Origin: an uncultured Opitutia bacterium
Lineage (GTDB): Bacteria; Verrucomicrobiota; Verrucomicrobiia; Opitutales; Opitutaceae
Assembly: GCA_903839035.1 (NCBI GenBank)
Contig: CAIMAQ010000011.1
Coordinates: 1 to 51,210 of the forward strand
Length of the DNA: 51,210 nucleotides
Direction of reading: 5' to 3'
A program made the translations under genes and the position numbers. Each line of letters opens with the position of its first letter. The stretch's first letter is position 1. Below the pieces are notes generated by a model. It was not told where the DNA came from. It saw only the letters and a list, made by a program, of their open reading frames with translations, and searched no databases. This document shows, piece after piece, positions 20,124-29,638 of the stretch.

Positions 20124-22537
20124 GTCCGGAAGGCGCGCCGCATCCCGCCGGTCACGAGGGCGAGGGTCACCAGCGAGTTCAGCGGCATGAGGATGGCCGC
20201 GAGAAGCGGGTTCATGCGGCCGGTCACCGCCAGCCCGACGGCGAGCACGTTGTAGGCGATGGAGAAAATAAGGATGGTCCGCTGGGTGCGGCGGCGCACG
20301 GCGTTGACATCGAACAGGGCGCGCAGGCCGCCAATGCCGCGGCCGAGATAATAGAAATCCGCCTTTTGCGCGAGGTGGCCGCGATGGATCACCGGCGTGC
20401 CCCGGCAGAGCGCCTGGTCGAAGGCGAGGCTGTCATTTGCGCCGTCGCCGAGCATCAGCGACTCGCCGGCGCCGTGCCGCGTGAGCCAGTCGGCCTTGCC
20501 CTGCGGCGTGAGTTCCCCGAGCGCATGCACCGCTGGCAGTCCCAGTTCGGTGGCCAGCGTGGCAACCTTGGCGTGGTGGTCGCCGCTCAGGATATAGGTG
20601 GTGTAACCGAGCCGGCCCAGCTCTGCCAGTTCCGCCCGCGCGTCCGGCCGGGCCGTGTCCGCGAAGACAAAAAAAGCGAGCGTGACGCCATCGCAGCAGA
20701 AACACGTTCCGGTCGCCTCGGCTGGGAAGGGCAGGGTGGTGAGGTTCGGATCCTGGGCTAACCCGGCCCAACCCGGCCGGCCCAGCTGCCAGCGGTGGCC
20801 GGCAGCATTCAGCGTCACGCCCTGGCCCACGGTTTCCTCCACCACCCCGGCCAGGGCCTCGCCGGCGCCCTGGCCCAGCAGGTTTTCGAACAGGCACTGG
20901 CTGATGGGATGGGGATTGTCGCGCACCAGGGCGAGCAACGCGGCCCGCGCGATGGGATTCAGGCCGGGTAACGCCCCGGAATTTTGCAGCACGGGCGTCT
21001 CTAGGGTGAGCGTCCCGGTCTTGTCGAAAACGATCTGCCGCACGCGCGCCAGGCGCGGCCAGAGTTCAGCGTGGCGCACGAACACACTGCGCCGCCGCAG
21101 GGCCACGGTCGCCATTTCTTCCGAGAGCGGGTAGGCCAGCCCGATGGCGCAGGGACAGGAAACGACCAGTACGGCGACGACGACGGAACCGGTGCGCAGA
21201 CCGTCCCCGGTGAGCAGCCACCAGCCCAGGCCCGAGAGGAAGGCGACGCCGAGGATGCCAATGAGGTAGCCGCGGATGATTTTTTCCAGGCCGGCCGGTT
21301 GCGTGCCGGTGCGGGTCACGGGGGCGAGCAATTGGGCGAGCAGTGAGTCGCGCCACGGCTGGAGCGCCGTGAGCTGCGCCTCGGCCCGGCTGACATTGAG
21401 CGCGCCGGAAGGAACCCGCTGCCCCGGCTGGAAGACCCGGGGGCCGGCTTCGCCGTTGATGGAGGCGAGCGAGAATGCGGTCGCCGCGGACTCGAGCCGG
21501 GAGTCGACGGGCACGGTCTGGCCGGCCGCGGAAAAATACCCCTGGTCCGGGGCGAGCTGCTCGGGGGGCACGGCCCCGCCGGCGACGAGGCGCACCGAGG
21601 GCGGCTTGGGCTGCTCGTGCAGCAGCTGGCGCTGGTTGCGCTCGATCGCGGCCACCTGGGCCCAGCGCCCGGTGAGCATCAGCAGCGTAAACCCGGAGAC
21701 GAAGTCGAAGTAGATGAACTCCTCGCGACCGGCGAACCACCCGTAGAGCGAGCCGAGGTAGGCGCCGGCGATGCCGAGCGCGATGGGCAGGTCAATGTGG
21801 ATCGCGCCCGCGCGGATGGCCCGCACCGCGCGGTTGAAAAAATAACCGCCGCCCACCAGCACGCTGAGCGTGCCGAAGACGAGGGACAGCGTGCCGAACA
21901 GCCCGGCATACGTGAAGGTCCGCTCCATGCCGAAATACACCGGCAGCGTGAACAGCATGACATTCATCGCGAGGGCCGTGCACAGGCCGATACGGCGGAT
22001 GAGTCCGCGGGACTCCGATTCGGCCGGCCGCTCGCCGGCCGGGCCCACGAGGTAGCCGAAGGACTGCAGTTTCCGGCCGAGGTCGGCCGCGGAAAATTTC
22101 CCGGGGATCCAGCGCACGTGCATCTGCCCCAGCTGGGCGTTGGCCTCGATGTCTCGGGCACCCGGCTGGCGCGCAAATATCCGCTCAATCAGCCAGACGC
22201 AGCCGGCGCAGGAGATACCCTGGACGTCGAGGGTGAGCTCCGGCGGCCGGCCGCCCGCCGCCGCCTCGGCTTTCTGCTGAGCGGTCTCGAGCCAGGTGAA
22301 GTCGCGCGGCTGGAAGACGGCGGCGTCGGCCGGGGCGGTGACCTCATCCTTGAGGTGATAGTAGCCGGCGAGCCCGTGTTCCTGCACCAGGCGGAACACA
22401 TAGGAACAGCCGGCGCAGCAAAAGTCGGATGCCGGCTCACGGCCCGCAGTGAGCGACGCGCCGCAATGCCGGCACGCCCGCCGGGCCGGGGCGGGCGAAG
22501 GGACGGGCGCGGGGACAAGGGCGGCGGCGGTGCTCAC
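20120..22537 (-). CDS. ccoI: Heavy-metal P-type ATPase for cbb3 oxidase assembly
   Basis: 805 residues, a CcoI/FixI-type copper-exporting ATPase that supplies Cu to the cbb3 active site. The N-terminus has a Cys-rich metal-binding domain (CRHCGASL, FCCAGCSYVF) and an HMA domain with GISCAGCVWLIE. The membrane core carries the CPC motif at Cys461-Pro-Cys463. The phosphorylated Asp505 is in DKTGTLT, and the hinge GDGANDSLAF is intact. Eight transmembrane segments are expected. It starts with GTG. It is the last gene of the cco operon, one base downstream of the TauE/SafE-like gene. Confidence 0.95.
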   Translation of the reverse strand: MSTAAALVPAPVPSPAPARRACRHCGASLTAGREPASDFCCAGCSYVFRLVQEHGLAGYYHLKDEVTAPADAAVFQPRDFTWLETAQQKAEAAAGGRPPELTLDVQGISCAGCVWLIERIFARQPGARDIEANAQLGQMHVRWIPGKFSAADLGRKLQSFGYLVGPAGERPAESESRGLIRRIGLCTALAMNVMLFTLPVYFGMERTFTYAGLFGTLSLVFGTLSVLVGGGYFFNRAVRAIRAGAIHIDLPIALGIAGAYLGSLYGWFAGREEFIYFDFVSGFTLLMLTGRWAQVAAIERNQRQLLHEQPKPPSVRLVAGGAVPPEQLAPDQGYFSAAGQTVPVDSRLESAATAFSLASINGEAGPRVFQPGQRVPSGALNVSRAEAQLTALQPWRDSLLAQLLAPVTRTGTQPAGLEKIIRGYLIGILGVAFLSGLGWWLLTGDGLRTGSVVVAVLVVSCPCAIGLAYPLSEEMATVALRRRSVFVRHAELWPRLARVRQIVFDKTGTLTLETPVLQNSGALPGLNPIARAALLALVRDNPHPISQCLFENLLGQGAGEALAGVVEETVGQGVTLNAAGHRWQLGRPGWAGLAQDPNLTTLPFPAEATGTCFCCDGVTLAFFVFADTARPDARAELAELGRLGYTTYILSGDHHAKVATLATELGLPAVHALGELTPQGKADWLTRHGAGESLMLGDGANDSLAFDQALCRGTPVIHRGHLAQKADFYYLGRGIGGLRALFDVNAVRRRTQRTILIFSIAYNVLAVGLAVTGRMNPLLAAILMPLNSLVTLALVTGGMRRAFRT

Positions 22538-22538
22538 G

Positions 22539-23234
22539 TCAGAAGCAGAGCAGGGTGGACGGATCCGGCCCGGCGAAACCCAGGGTGGCGCGGAGTCGCC
22601 AGCTGATGACCACGGCGATCACGAGCGCCAGGCCGAGCCGCAGGCGGCCGAGCCAGAGAGGGTTGAGGCGGGCGCGGATCCAGGCGGACTGGGATTGCGC
22701 GAGCCACAGCAGCGGCACGGTGCCGAGGCCGAAGGCCAGCATGAACTCCGCGCCGCGGAGGGCCGAGCCGGACAGCAGGGCGAGGGTGAGGAGAAAATAC
22801 AGCGGCCCGCACGGCAGCAGTGGCGTCGCGAAACCGAGGGCTGCGGCGGCCTGCACGCGAGGCCGGCCACGGATCCAACGGCTGATCAGCAGGGAAAACC
22901 GGCCCAGGGCCACGGGCTTGGGGACAAAGCGATCCCACTGGAACGCCATCGCGGCAAAGTAGAACACCAGCACCCACGGCAGCCAGCGCAGGGCGGAACC
23001 GGTTACCCACGTGAGGGGCATGCGGCCCAGGCCGCCGGCCACGGCGCCGAGCACCATGTAGCCCGTGAGCCGCGTGACATGGTAGACCGTGCTGACGGTG
23101 TGGGGGTCGGAGCGGTCATGCTGCGCCGGCATGAGCGCGCAGGCGAGCGGGCCACACATGCCGGCGCAATGCAGGCTGGTGATGAGGCCGGCCACGAGGG
23201 CGGTGGCGGGGGAATTGACGGCGGCGAGTTCCAT
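22539..23234 (-). CDS. Sulfite exporter TauE/SafE-family protein of the cco operon
   Basis: 231 residues, six or seven hydrophobic segments. The N-terminal SLHCAGMCGPLACALM is the HCxGMCGP motif of the UreH/TauE-like group found in cbb3 maturation operons, where it is proposed to handle copper or other metals. A second motif, TPLLPCGPLYFLL, is also conserved. ATG at 23234 was chosen because the upstream in-frame sequence belongs to the preceding small gene. It is sandwiched between the 54-residue membrane protein (1-base gap) and ccoI (1-base gap), so translation is likely coupled. Confidence 0.9.
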   Translation of the reverse strand: MELAAVNSPATALVAGLITSLHCAGMCGPLACALMPAQHDRSDPHTVSTVYHVTRLTGYMVLGAVAGGLGRMPLTWVTGSALRWLPWVLVFYFAAMAFQWDRFVPKPVALGRFSLLISRWIRGRPRVQAAAALGFATPLLPCGPLYFLLTLALLSGSALRGAEFMLAFGLGTVPLLWLAQSQSAWIRARLNPLWLGRLRLGLALVIAVVISWRLRATLGFAGPDPSTLLCF

Positions 23235-23235
23235 G

Positions 23236-23383
23236 TCAGCGGCGCGGAGCGGTGGCGAGCGGGACCTCCTCCACGGGGTGGTGGGAGGCGACGATGAACC
23301 AGGCGGTCCACGCCGCAAGTTGCAACACGAAGGCCGCGACAAACACCCACCACAGGTAGCTTCGGCCGGCCGGCGGCGAGCTC

Positions 23384-23400
<17 letters not shown>
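23236..23400 (-). CDS. 54-residue single-span membrane protein in the ccoH position
   Basis: The frame MKPATESSPPAGRSYLWWVF... has one clear membrane segment (about residues 15-38, rich in W, F, A, V) and a short polar tail. It overlaps the 3' end of ccoG by 17 bases and ends one base before the TauE/SafE-like gene. CcoH (FixH) normally occupies this slot but is about 150 residues, with a periplasmic domain after its membrane span. This one is either a minimal CcoH-like anchor or an unrelated small subunit; sequence alone cannot decide. Operon position and tight overlaps are the main support. Confidence 0.65.
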
Positions 23401-24817
<1,417 letters not shown>

Positions 24818-24820
24818 GCT

Positions 24821-25405
24821 TCATTTCGGCGGGGGGGGGACCCACGCGGCCTGAACCTCGATGGGTTCGCCTTCCTGATGGTAGCTGAGAATGTAGGCCA
24901 CCGCCTCGGAAATTTTCTTCGGGCCCAGCACGGGGCCCCACGGTGGCATGCCCTTGGCGAGCACGCCCTGGGTGACGGTGGTGTAGATTTCCGTCGGACG
25001 CCCGCCGTGGATCCAGAGATGGTCCACGAGATTGGGCCCGATCGCACCCGTGAGCTCCTTGGTGTGGCAGCTGACGCAGGTGGTTTCGAAGGAGGCGCGG
25101 CCCGCGTCCACGAAGACCGGGTTGCGGCTCATTTTCCAGAGGCTGGCGTCGTCCACGGTCGGTGCGTTGGCGAGGCGGGTGGCCTCGATGACGGCGAGCT
25201 GCTGCTCGACGATTTGAGCGTTGGTATGCCCGATGTGGGCGCGCTCGTAGTAGAACCAGTAGCCGGCCCAGAAGACGACGGCGCCGAAGAGCGTCATCAG
25301 CCACCAGTTGGGCAGGCGCTTGTCGTATTCCTGGATGCCGTCGAAGGAGTGCGGCCGGAGAGGCTCGTTCTCGTCAGGCAGGGGCGGTTTAGGCGTGGGG
25401 GTCAT
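24821..25405 (-). CDS. ccoP: cbb3 oxidase subunit III (CcoP), single-haem form
   Basis: 194 residues: a short N-terminal cytosolic part, one membrane span near 33-52 (NWWLMTLFGAVVFWAGYWFYY), then a periplasmic cytochrome c domain. Only one CxxCH motif is present (Cys110, Cys113, His114), with a distal Met in GMPPWGPVL. Classical CcoP has about 300 residues and two haems. A shorter one-haem version is known from some lineages with fused CcoNO. It overlaps ccoQ by 17 bases. It donates electrons to CcoO and CcoN. Confidence 0.92.
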   Translation of the reverse strand: MTPTPKPPLPDENEPLRPHSFDGIQEYDKRLPNWWLMTLFGAVVFWAGYWFYYERAHIGHTNAQIVEQQLAVIEATRLANAPTVDDASLWKMSRNPVFVDAGRASFETTCVSCHTKELTGAIGPNLVDHLWIHGGRPTEIYTTVTQGVLAKGMPPWGPVLGPKKISEAVAYILSYHQEGEPIEVQAAWVPPPPK

Positions 25406-25574
25406 GGCGTTCGTTGGCGTCAGTGGTGAAGGGCAGATGGGCGAATTTATCGGCCTCGGCTCGCGGCATGCGCAGGGCGCGCCACGCGATGGTCAGGAAG
25501 ATCGTCGCGGCGGTGACAAAGGCCGTGATGATGTACCAGATCGAGGAATCCTCGAGGATAAGGCGTTTGAACAT
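25389..25574 (-). CDS. ccoQ: cbb3 oxidase small subunit CcoQ
   Basis: 61 residues with one membrane span (SIWYIITAFVTAATIFLTIAW), then a charged cytoplasmic tail. Size, topology and location between ccoNO and ccoP fit CcoQ, a small subunit that stabilises the oxidase. It starts 6 bases after ccoNO ends and overlaps ccoP by 17 bases. Confidence 0.85.
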   Translation of the reverse strand: MFKRLILEDSSIWYIITAFVTAATIFLTIAWRALRMPRAEADKFAHLPFTTDANERHDPHA

Positions 25575-25580
25575 GGCGGG

Positions 25581-27887
25581 TCAGCGGGGGGCCGACTTGG
25601 TGATGACCGGCAGGGACTTGCCGAGCGTCTGCAGGTAGGAGATCAGCGCGACGATCTCCTTGTCGGAATCGACGTAGGCGCCGGCGGTGCGGAGGTCCTT
25701 GGCGATGCCCTTGGCCTGCTCATCCATGGAGTCGAAGATCTGTTGCGCGGTGCGCGGGCCGTACGGCACGCCGAGCAGGCGTTGGACCTTGATCTTCGCG
25801 GGCATCACGGAGGCGTCGAGGGCGTGGCTGAAGAGCCACGGGTAGGTGGGCATATTGGAGCCTGGCGAGACCGCGCGGGGGTTTTCCATGTGGCGGAAAT
25901 GCCAGACATTGGGATATTTGACGCCGACGCGGGCGAGGTCGGGGCCGGTGCGCTTCGAGCCCCATTGGAAGGGATGGTCGTAGATCGACTCGCCGAGGCG
26001 GGAGTAATCGCCATAGCGGAGGATGTCCGGCACCAGGGTGCGGATCATCTGCGAGTGGCAAAGGTAGCAACCCTCGCGGATGTAGATATCGCGGCCCGCC
26101 AGCTCGAGCGGCGTGTAGGGCGTCTGGATGCGGTCCTCGACGTTCTTCGCCTTTTGCACGAGGACGGTCGGGATGATCTGGATCAGCCCGCCGGCGACGA
26201 CGGCGAAGAAAACCAGCAGGGTGAACGGCAGGGCGTTGAGCAGCAGTTTTTCGTACCAGCCGCCCCAGGCCTGGCTCCGGGACGGGACGAGGGCGAAGGC
26301 GGCGATCAGGCAGGCGACGGCGCCGACGATGCCGGCGGTGCTGACGAGGTCGGTGCCGAACATCCACATTGAGCTGAAGCCGACAGCGAGGAACCAGAAG
26401 AGGGTCGGGGCGCTGAAGAACGTCCCGGCCAGGCTGAGCTTGGCGTCCGGCGCGGGCGCCTCGTCGTAAACCTCGATGGTGCCGTTGACCGGCGCCGCGC
26501 CCTTCACGGTGCGGTAGAAGTTGTAGACGAGGAGGAACCAGCCGGCGAGATAGAGCCCGCCGCCGATGACCCGCATCAGCATCATCGGCCGGATGGTGTT
26601 GAGCGTGTCGAGGAAGTTGGGGTACGCGAGGACAGTGCCGTGCTCGGTGGTGGCGTTGAGCATCAGGCCCTGTGTGATGCCGCTGGTCCACATGGCGGCG
26701 ACGTAGAGGAGGATGCCGACGGTCCCGATCCAGAAGTGGAGGTTGGCGAGGGCGGTCGAGTACAGCGGCTTGTTCCAGAGGCGCGGGAGCAGCCAGTAGA
26801 TCAAACCGGCGGCCATGAAGCCGTTCCAGCCCAGGGTGCCGGCATGGACGTGGCCGATGATCCAGTCGGTGTAATGCGCGAGGGCGTTGACCGACTTGAT
26901 GGAAAGGAGCGGGCCCTCGAAGGTCGCCATGCCGTAGAACGTGACGGCAGCGGCGTAGAACTTAAGGACGGGATCGGTGCGGAGCTTGTGCCAGGCACCG
27001 CGGAGGGTGAGGAGGCCGTTGAGCATGCCGCCCCACGACGGGGCCCAGAGCATGAGGGAGAACGTCATGCCGAGGTTCTGCAGCCAGCCGGGCAGGGCGG
27101 TGTTAAGCAGATGGTGCGGGCCGGCCCAGATGTAGACGAAGACGAGGGACCAGAAATGCACGACCGACAGCCGGTAGCTGTACACCGGGCGTTCCGCCGC
27201 TTTCGGCAGGAAGTAGTACATAATGCCGAGGATCGGCGTGGTGAGGAAGAACGCCACGGCGTTGTGCCCGTACCACCACTGGACCAGCGCGTCCTGCACG
27301 CCGCTGAACACCGGGTAGCTGTGCAGCAGGCTGGTCGGGATCGAAAGGTGGTTGACGATGTAGAGCATCGCAATGGTCACGATGGTCGAGATGTAGAACC
27401 AGATCGCGACGTAGAGCGCGGGTTCGCGGCGGCGGGCGAGCGTCCAGAAGAAGTTCACCGCAAAGACGACCCAGATGAGCACCACCATCAGGTTGATGGG
27501 CCAGATCAGCTCGGCGTATTCCTTGCCGCGGGTGAGGCCGAGCGGGAGGGTGACGGCGGCGCAGACGATGATGAACTGCCAGCCCCAGAAGTGCAGCGAG
27601 GAGAGGAAATCGCTCGCCAGCCGGGCTTTGACCAGCCGCTGGGTGGAGTAGTAGATGCCGGCGAACATCATGTTGCCGACGAAGGCGAAGATGACGGCGT
27701 TGGTGTGCAACGGGCGCAGGCGGCCGAACGTCAGCCACGGCGTGGCGAAGTTCAGCTGCCAGAAGTTGAGTTGGGCCGCGATGAGGACACCCACCAGCAT
27801 CCCGACCGCGCCCCAGATGACGGTGGCGAGGAGGAACTGGCGGACGACGCGGTCGTTATATTCGATCGTGATTTTTTGGCCGGACAT
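25581..27887 (-). CDS. ccoNO: Fused cbb3 oxidase subunits I and II (CcoN-CcoO)
   Basis: 768 residues. The first part (to about residue 470) is the CcoN catalytic subunit, with 12 or more membrane spans, haem ligands in LHTNAVIFAFVGN and the binuclear centre region WWYGHNAVAFFL and YIWAGPHHLLNTA. A further two spans link to a membrane-anchored cytochrome c, CcoO, with CYLCH at Cys607-Cys610-His611 and a distal Met in GSNMPTYPW. Separate ccoN and ccoO genes are usual in Proteobacteria; the fusion is typical of Bacteroidota and Verrucomicrobiota. Start ATG 27887 matches CcoN; an upstream ATG at 27977 adds no family sequence. High-affinity terminal oxidase for low oxygen. Confidence 0.96.
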   Translation of the reverse strand: MSGQKITIEYNDRVVRQFLLATVIWGAVGMLVGVLIAAQLNFWQLNFATPWLTFGRLRPLHTNAVIFAFVGNMMFAGIYYSTQRLVKARLASDFLSSLHFWGWQFIIVCAAVTLPLGLTRGKEYAELIWPINLMVVLIWVVFAVNFFWTLARRREPALYVAIWFYISTIVTIAMLYIVNHLSIPTSLLHSYPVFSGVQDALVQWWYGHNAVAFFLTTPILGIMYYFLPKAAERPVYSYRLSVVHFWSLVFVYIWAGPHHLLNTALPGWLQNLGMTFSLMLWAPSWGGMLNGLLTLRGAWHKLRTDPVLKFYAAAVTFYGMATFEGPLLSIKSVNALAHYTDWIIGHVHAGTLGWNGFMAAGLIYWLLPRLWNKPLYSTALANLHFWIGTVGILLYVAAMWTSGITQGLMLNATTEHGTVLAYPNFLDTLNTIRPMMLMRVIGGGLYLAGWFLLVYNFYRTVKGAAPVNGTIEVYDEAPAPDAKLSLAGTFFSAPTLFWFLAVGFSSMWMFGTDLVSTAGIVGAVACLIAAFALVPSRSQAWGGWYEKLLLNALPFTLLVFFAVVAGGLIQIIPTVLVQKAKNVEDRIQTPYTPLELAGRDIYIREGCYLCHSQMIRTLVPDILRYGDYSRLGESIYDHPFQWGSKRTGPDLARVGVKYPNVWHFRHMENPRAVSPGSNMPTYPWLFSHALDASVMPAKIKVQRLLGVPYGPRTAQQIFDSMDEQAKGIAKDLRTAGAYVDSDKEIVALISYLQTLGKSLPVITKSAPR

Positions 27888-27898
27888 GGGGGAAGGGA

Positions 27899-28180
27899 TC
27901 AGGTGGAGGAGGAGGTCGAAGTGGAGCGCGTCCGGCAACCGTGGCAGGGGACATTCCGGCCGGAGCGGCAGCTGCAATCTTTGCCATGGGACCCGTGATC
28001 ATGGTCATGCGCCGTGGCCGCCAAGCGCGGGGTTTCCTCGGCCAGGGGAAGCAGGGATTCACGCTCGGCGTTGCTGAACCGGCGCGAATGCTCGCGCAGG
28101 AAGAAGACGACGAAGGTGAAGACGAGGCAGAGGCTGACGGTGATGGTGAGCGGGATGACGGGCAGGGAGAGGTCGTTCAT
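27899..28180 (-). CDS. CcoS-like small membrane protein with His/Cys-rich tail
   Basis: 93 residues. One N-terminal membrane span (LPVIPLTITVSLCLVFTFVVFFL) is followed by a charged region, as in CcoS, the cbb3 maturation protein needed for cofactor insertion. The tail HDHDHGSHGKDCSC suggests metal binding, which standard CcoS lacks. The final Ser/Thr/Arg-rich residues look like poorly constrained sequence. It is the second gene of the operon, overlapping DUF2934 by 4 bases and ending 11 bases before ccoNO. Confidence 0.65.
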   Translation of the reverse strand: MNDLSLPVIPLTITVSLCLVFTFVVFFLREHSRRFSNAERESLLPLAEETPRLAATAHDHDHGSHGKDCSCRSGRNVPCHGCRTRSTSTSSST

Positions 28181-28401
28181 GATTTGGGTTTGGCCGGGTC
28201 GAAGGGGACGGGGTGAGTACCGCGCGCGGCATGCCCGTGAGCATGGCCTTGACGGTGGTTAAGTAACTCTTTTGCAGCAAGCCAGTTATCGACTTCCACG
28301 CCCTCCAGGCAACCGCCGTCGATCCAGAGGTGATAAGCCTGCCTTTGGATCTCTGCCTCGGAGGGATCATGGGCGCGGGGGAGGGAAGGCTGGGTTTTCA
28401 T
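28177..28401 (-). CDS. DUF2934 domain-containing protein
   Basis: 74 residues. SEAEIQRQAYHLWIDGGCLEG and VDNWLAAKELL match the DUF2934 pattern (I..rAY.lWe..G.p.g....hWl.AE). The function of the family is unknown. It is small, soluble and acidic to neutral, with a His-rich tail (HGHAHGHAARGTH-like). SD AAGGTG lies 5 bases before the ATG. It opens the cco operon. Confidence 0.8.
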   Translation of the reverse strand: MKTQPSLPRAHDPSEAEIQRQAYHLWIDGGCLEGVEVDNWLAAKELLNHRQGHAHGHAARGTHPVPFDPAKPKS

Positions 28402-28738
28402 GGGAACACCTTGTGGGGTTGCGGTACCATACTATCCGCCCTTGGCCGGACCGGCTGCGCGCGGGTTGCTGAGGCCTGCGCATTTCTTGCCGTTTTGGCT
28501 TGGGCGGGGGGCTTCGGCGAGGGGATTTTTTTTCACCGCGAAGAGCGCAAAGATCACGAAGCTGAAGCCAGACCGATGGCAGATTTAACTGGGGAAGCCA
28601 TGAAACCAGTAGTTTAATCAAGGGAACCAGCGATGAGAGGGTCAGGACGGTGTTCTGGGTTCCTCGCGTCCCGCTTAAATTCCGAGGCCTGATGGCCCGA
28701 TCTTCGCGGGCTTTGCGGCAAATCTCGACGGTCGAAAT
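28402..28738. other. 337-bp spacer upstream of the cco operon, repeat arm inside
   Basis: No gene. A TAGTAT hexamer on the minus strand (near 28428-28434) is the best -10 candidate for the cco operon, without a convincing -35. At 28530-28562 lies one arm of a dispersed repeat (CACCGCGAAGAGCGCAAAG...), preceded by eight T. A related sequence occurs at 31324-31346 and as a full inverted pair at 40988-41060. An FNR site was sought; only a half-site was found. Confidence 0.5.
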
Positions 28739-29635
28739 TCAGGCAACCAACAACCGGGCGCAGAGTGCGATCAGGCGCTCGCGCAGCGGTTCACCCCGGG
28801 TGGTGAAGGCGCGCTGGCGGCGTTCGTACTCTGCCCGGCCGGCGGAAGTCTCGATGGCGATCGGCTCGAAGCCGAGGGCGCGGAGGTCGTAGGGGCTCGC
28901 CCGCATGTCCACCTCGCGGATGTCGCGGGCGAGCTCAAAGCTGTCGGCCAACAGCTCGCCGGACGTAAACGGAGCGAGTTTGAAGGCCCATTTATAGAGG
29001 TCCATGTTGGCGTGCAGGCAGCCACGCTGCTCGTGCTCCGGCGCGTTGCCCCGGGTGGGTTGTACGCGGTTCAGTGGGCGCGCCGCGGGTGTGAAGAAAC
29101 GAAACGCGTCGAAATGCGTGCAGCAGACCGGCTGGGACTCGACAATTTGGGCGAGTTTCTCCCGCGAAAACCGCAGCGGCCACGCCTGGTGGCGGATTTC
29201 GTCGGGCGTCTGCCGGTACACCATCGCCCACTCGTGCAGCCCGAAGCAGCCGAAGAAAGGCGGCCGCTCGCGCATCACGACCAGCAGGTCGCGCAGCCAG
29301 GCGACAAACACCCGGCGCGACGGGCGCAGCGCCGCGGGATCGAGCCGGATGCCGTCGCTGGTCTCCCGGTATTCCGGGCGGCGGAGGAATTCCCGCGCCG
29401 CCTCGCCCGCGAGCGCGACATCCGGGCCCGGTTGCCAGCGCCGCAGCCACGCCGGGCGAAACGCGTAGTAACTGAACAGGAAATCATAGACCGGGTGCTT
29501 TTCCCCGCGCGCCGCCCGTGTCTGGTGCGGCCCGAGCCAGGCCTGCACGCGGGTTTCATGCGCGGTCCGGCGGGCTTGCCACTCGGGCGCGGAGAGCACC
29601 TGCAGGCCGGGCCCGACGGTCGGCGGCACGTTCAT
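28739..29635 (-). CDS. Putative 3-methyladenine DNA glycosylase-annotated protein
   Basis: 298 residues. The C-terminal block GCLHANMDLYKWAFKLAPF, DMRASPYDLRALGFEPIAIET and the GRAEYERRQ end are conserved in proteins widely annotated as 3-methyladenine DNA glycosylase. They have no clear helix-hairpin-helix or AAG fold, so the functional name is uncertain. It is soluble, Arg-rich and without a signal peptide. It begins 3 bases after the BadF kinase gene and is probably last in a three-gene operon with it and the SIS protein. A nucleoside or DNA-repair role would not fit that context well. Confidence 0.6.
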   Translation of the reverse strand: MNVPPTVGPGLQVLSAPEWQARRTAHETRVQAWLGPHQTRAARGEKHPVYDFLFSYYAFRPAWLRRWQPGPDVALAGEAAREFLRRPEYRETSDGIRLDPAALRPSRRVFVAWLRDLLVVMRERPPFFGCFGLHEWAMVYRQTPDEIRHQAWPLRFSREKLAQIVESQPVCCTHFDAFRFFTPAARPLNRVQPTRGNAPEHEQRGCLHANMDLYKWAFKLAPFTSGELLADSFELARDIREVDMRASPYDLRALGFEPIAIETSAGRAEYERRQRAFTTRGEPLRERLIALCARLLVA

Positions 29636-29638
29636 GAC

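Noticed and set aside
28402-28738. FNR/Anr box ahead of the cco operon
   Set aside because: Only a half-site (TTGAT on the minus strand, 28617-28621) was found, with no matching ATCAA at the right spacing, and it is over 200 bases from the first gene.
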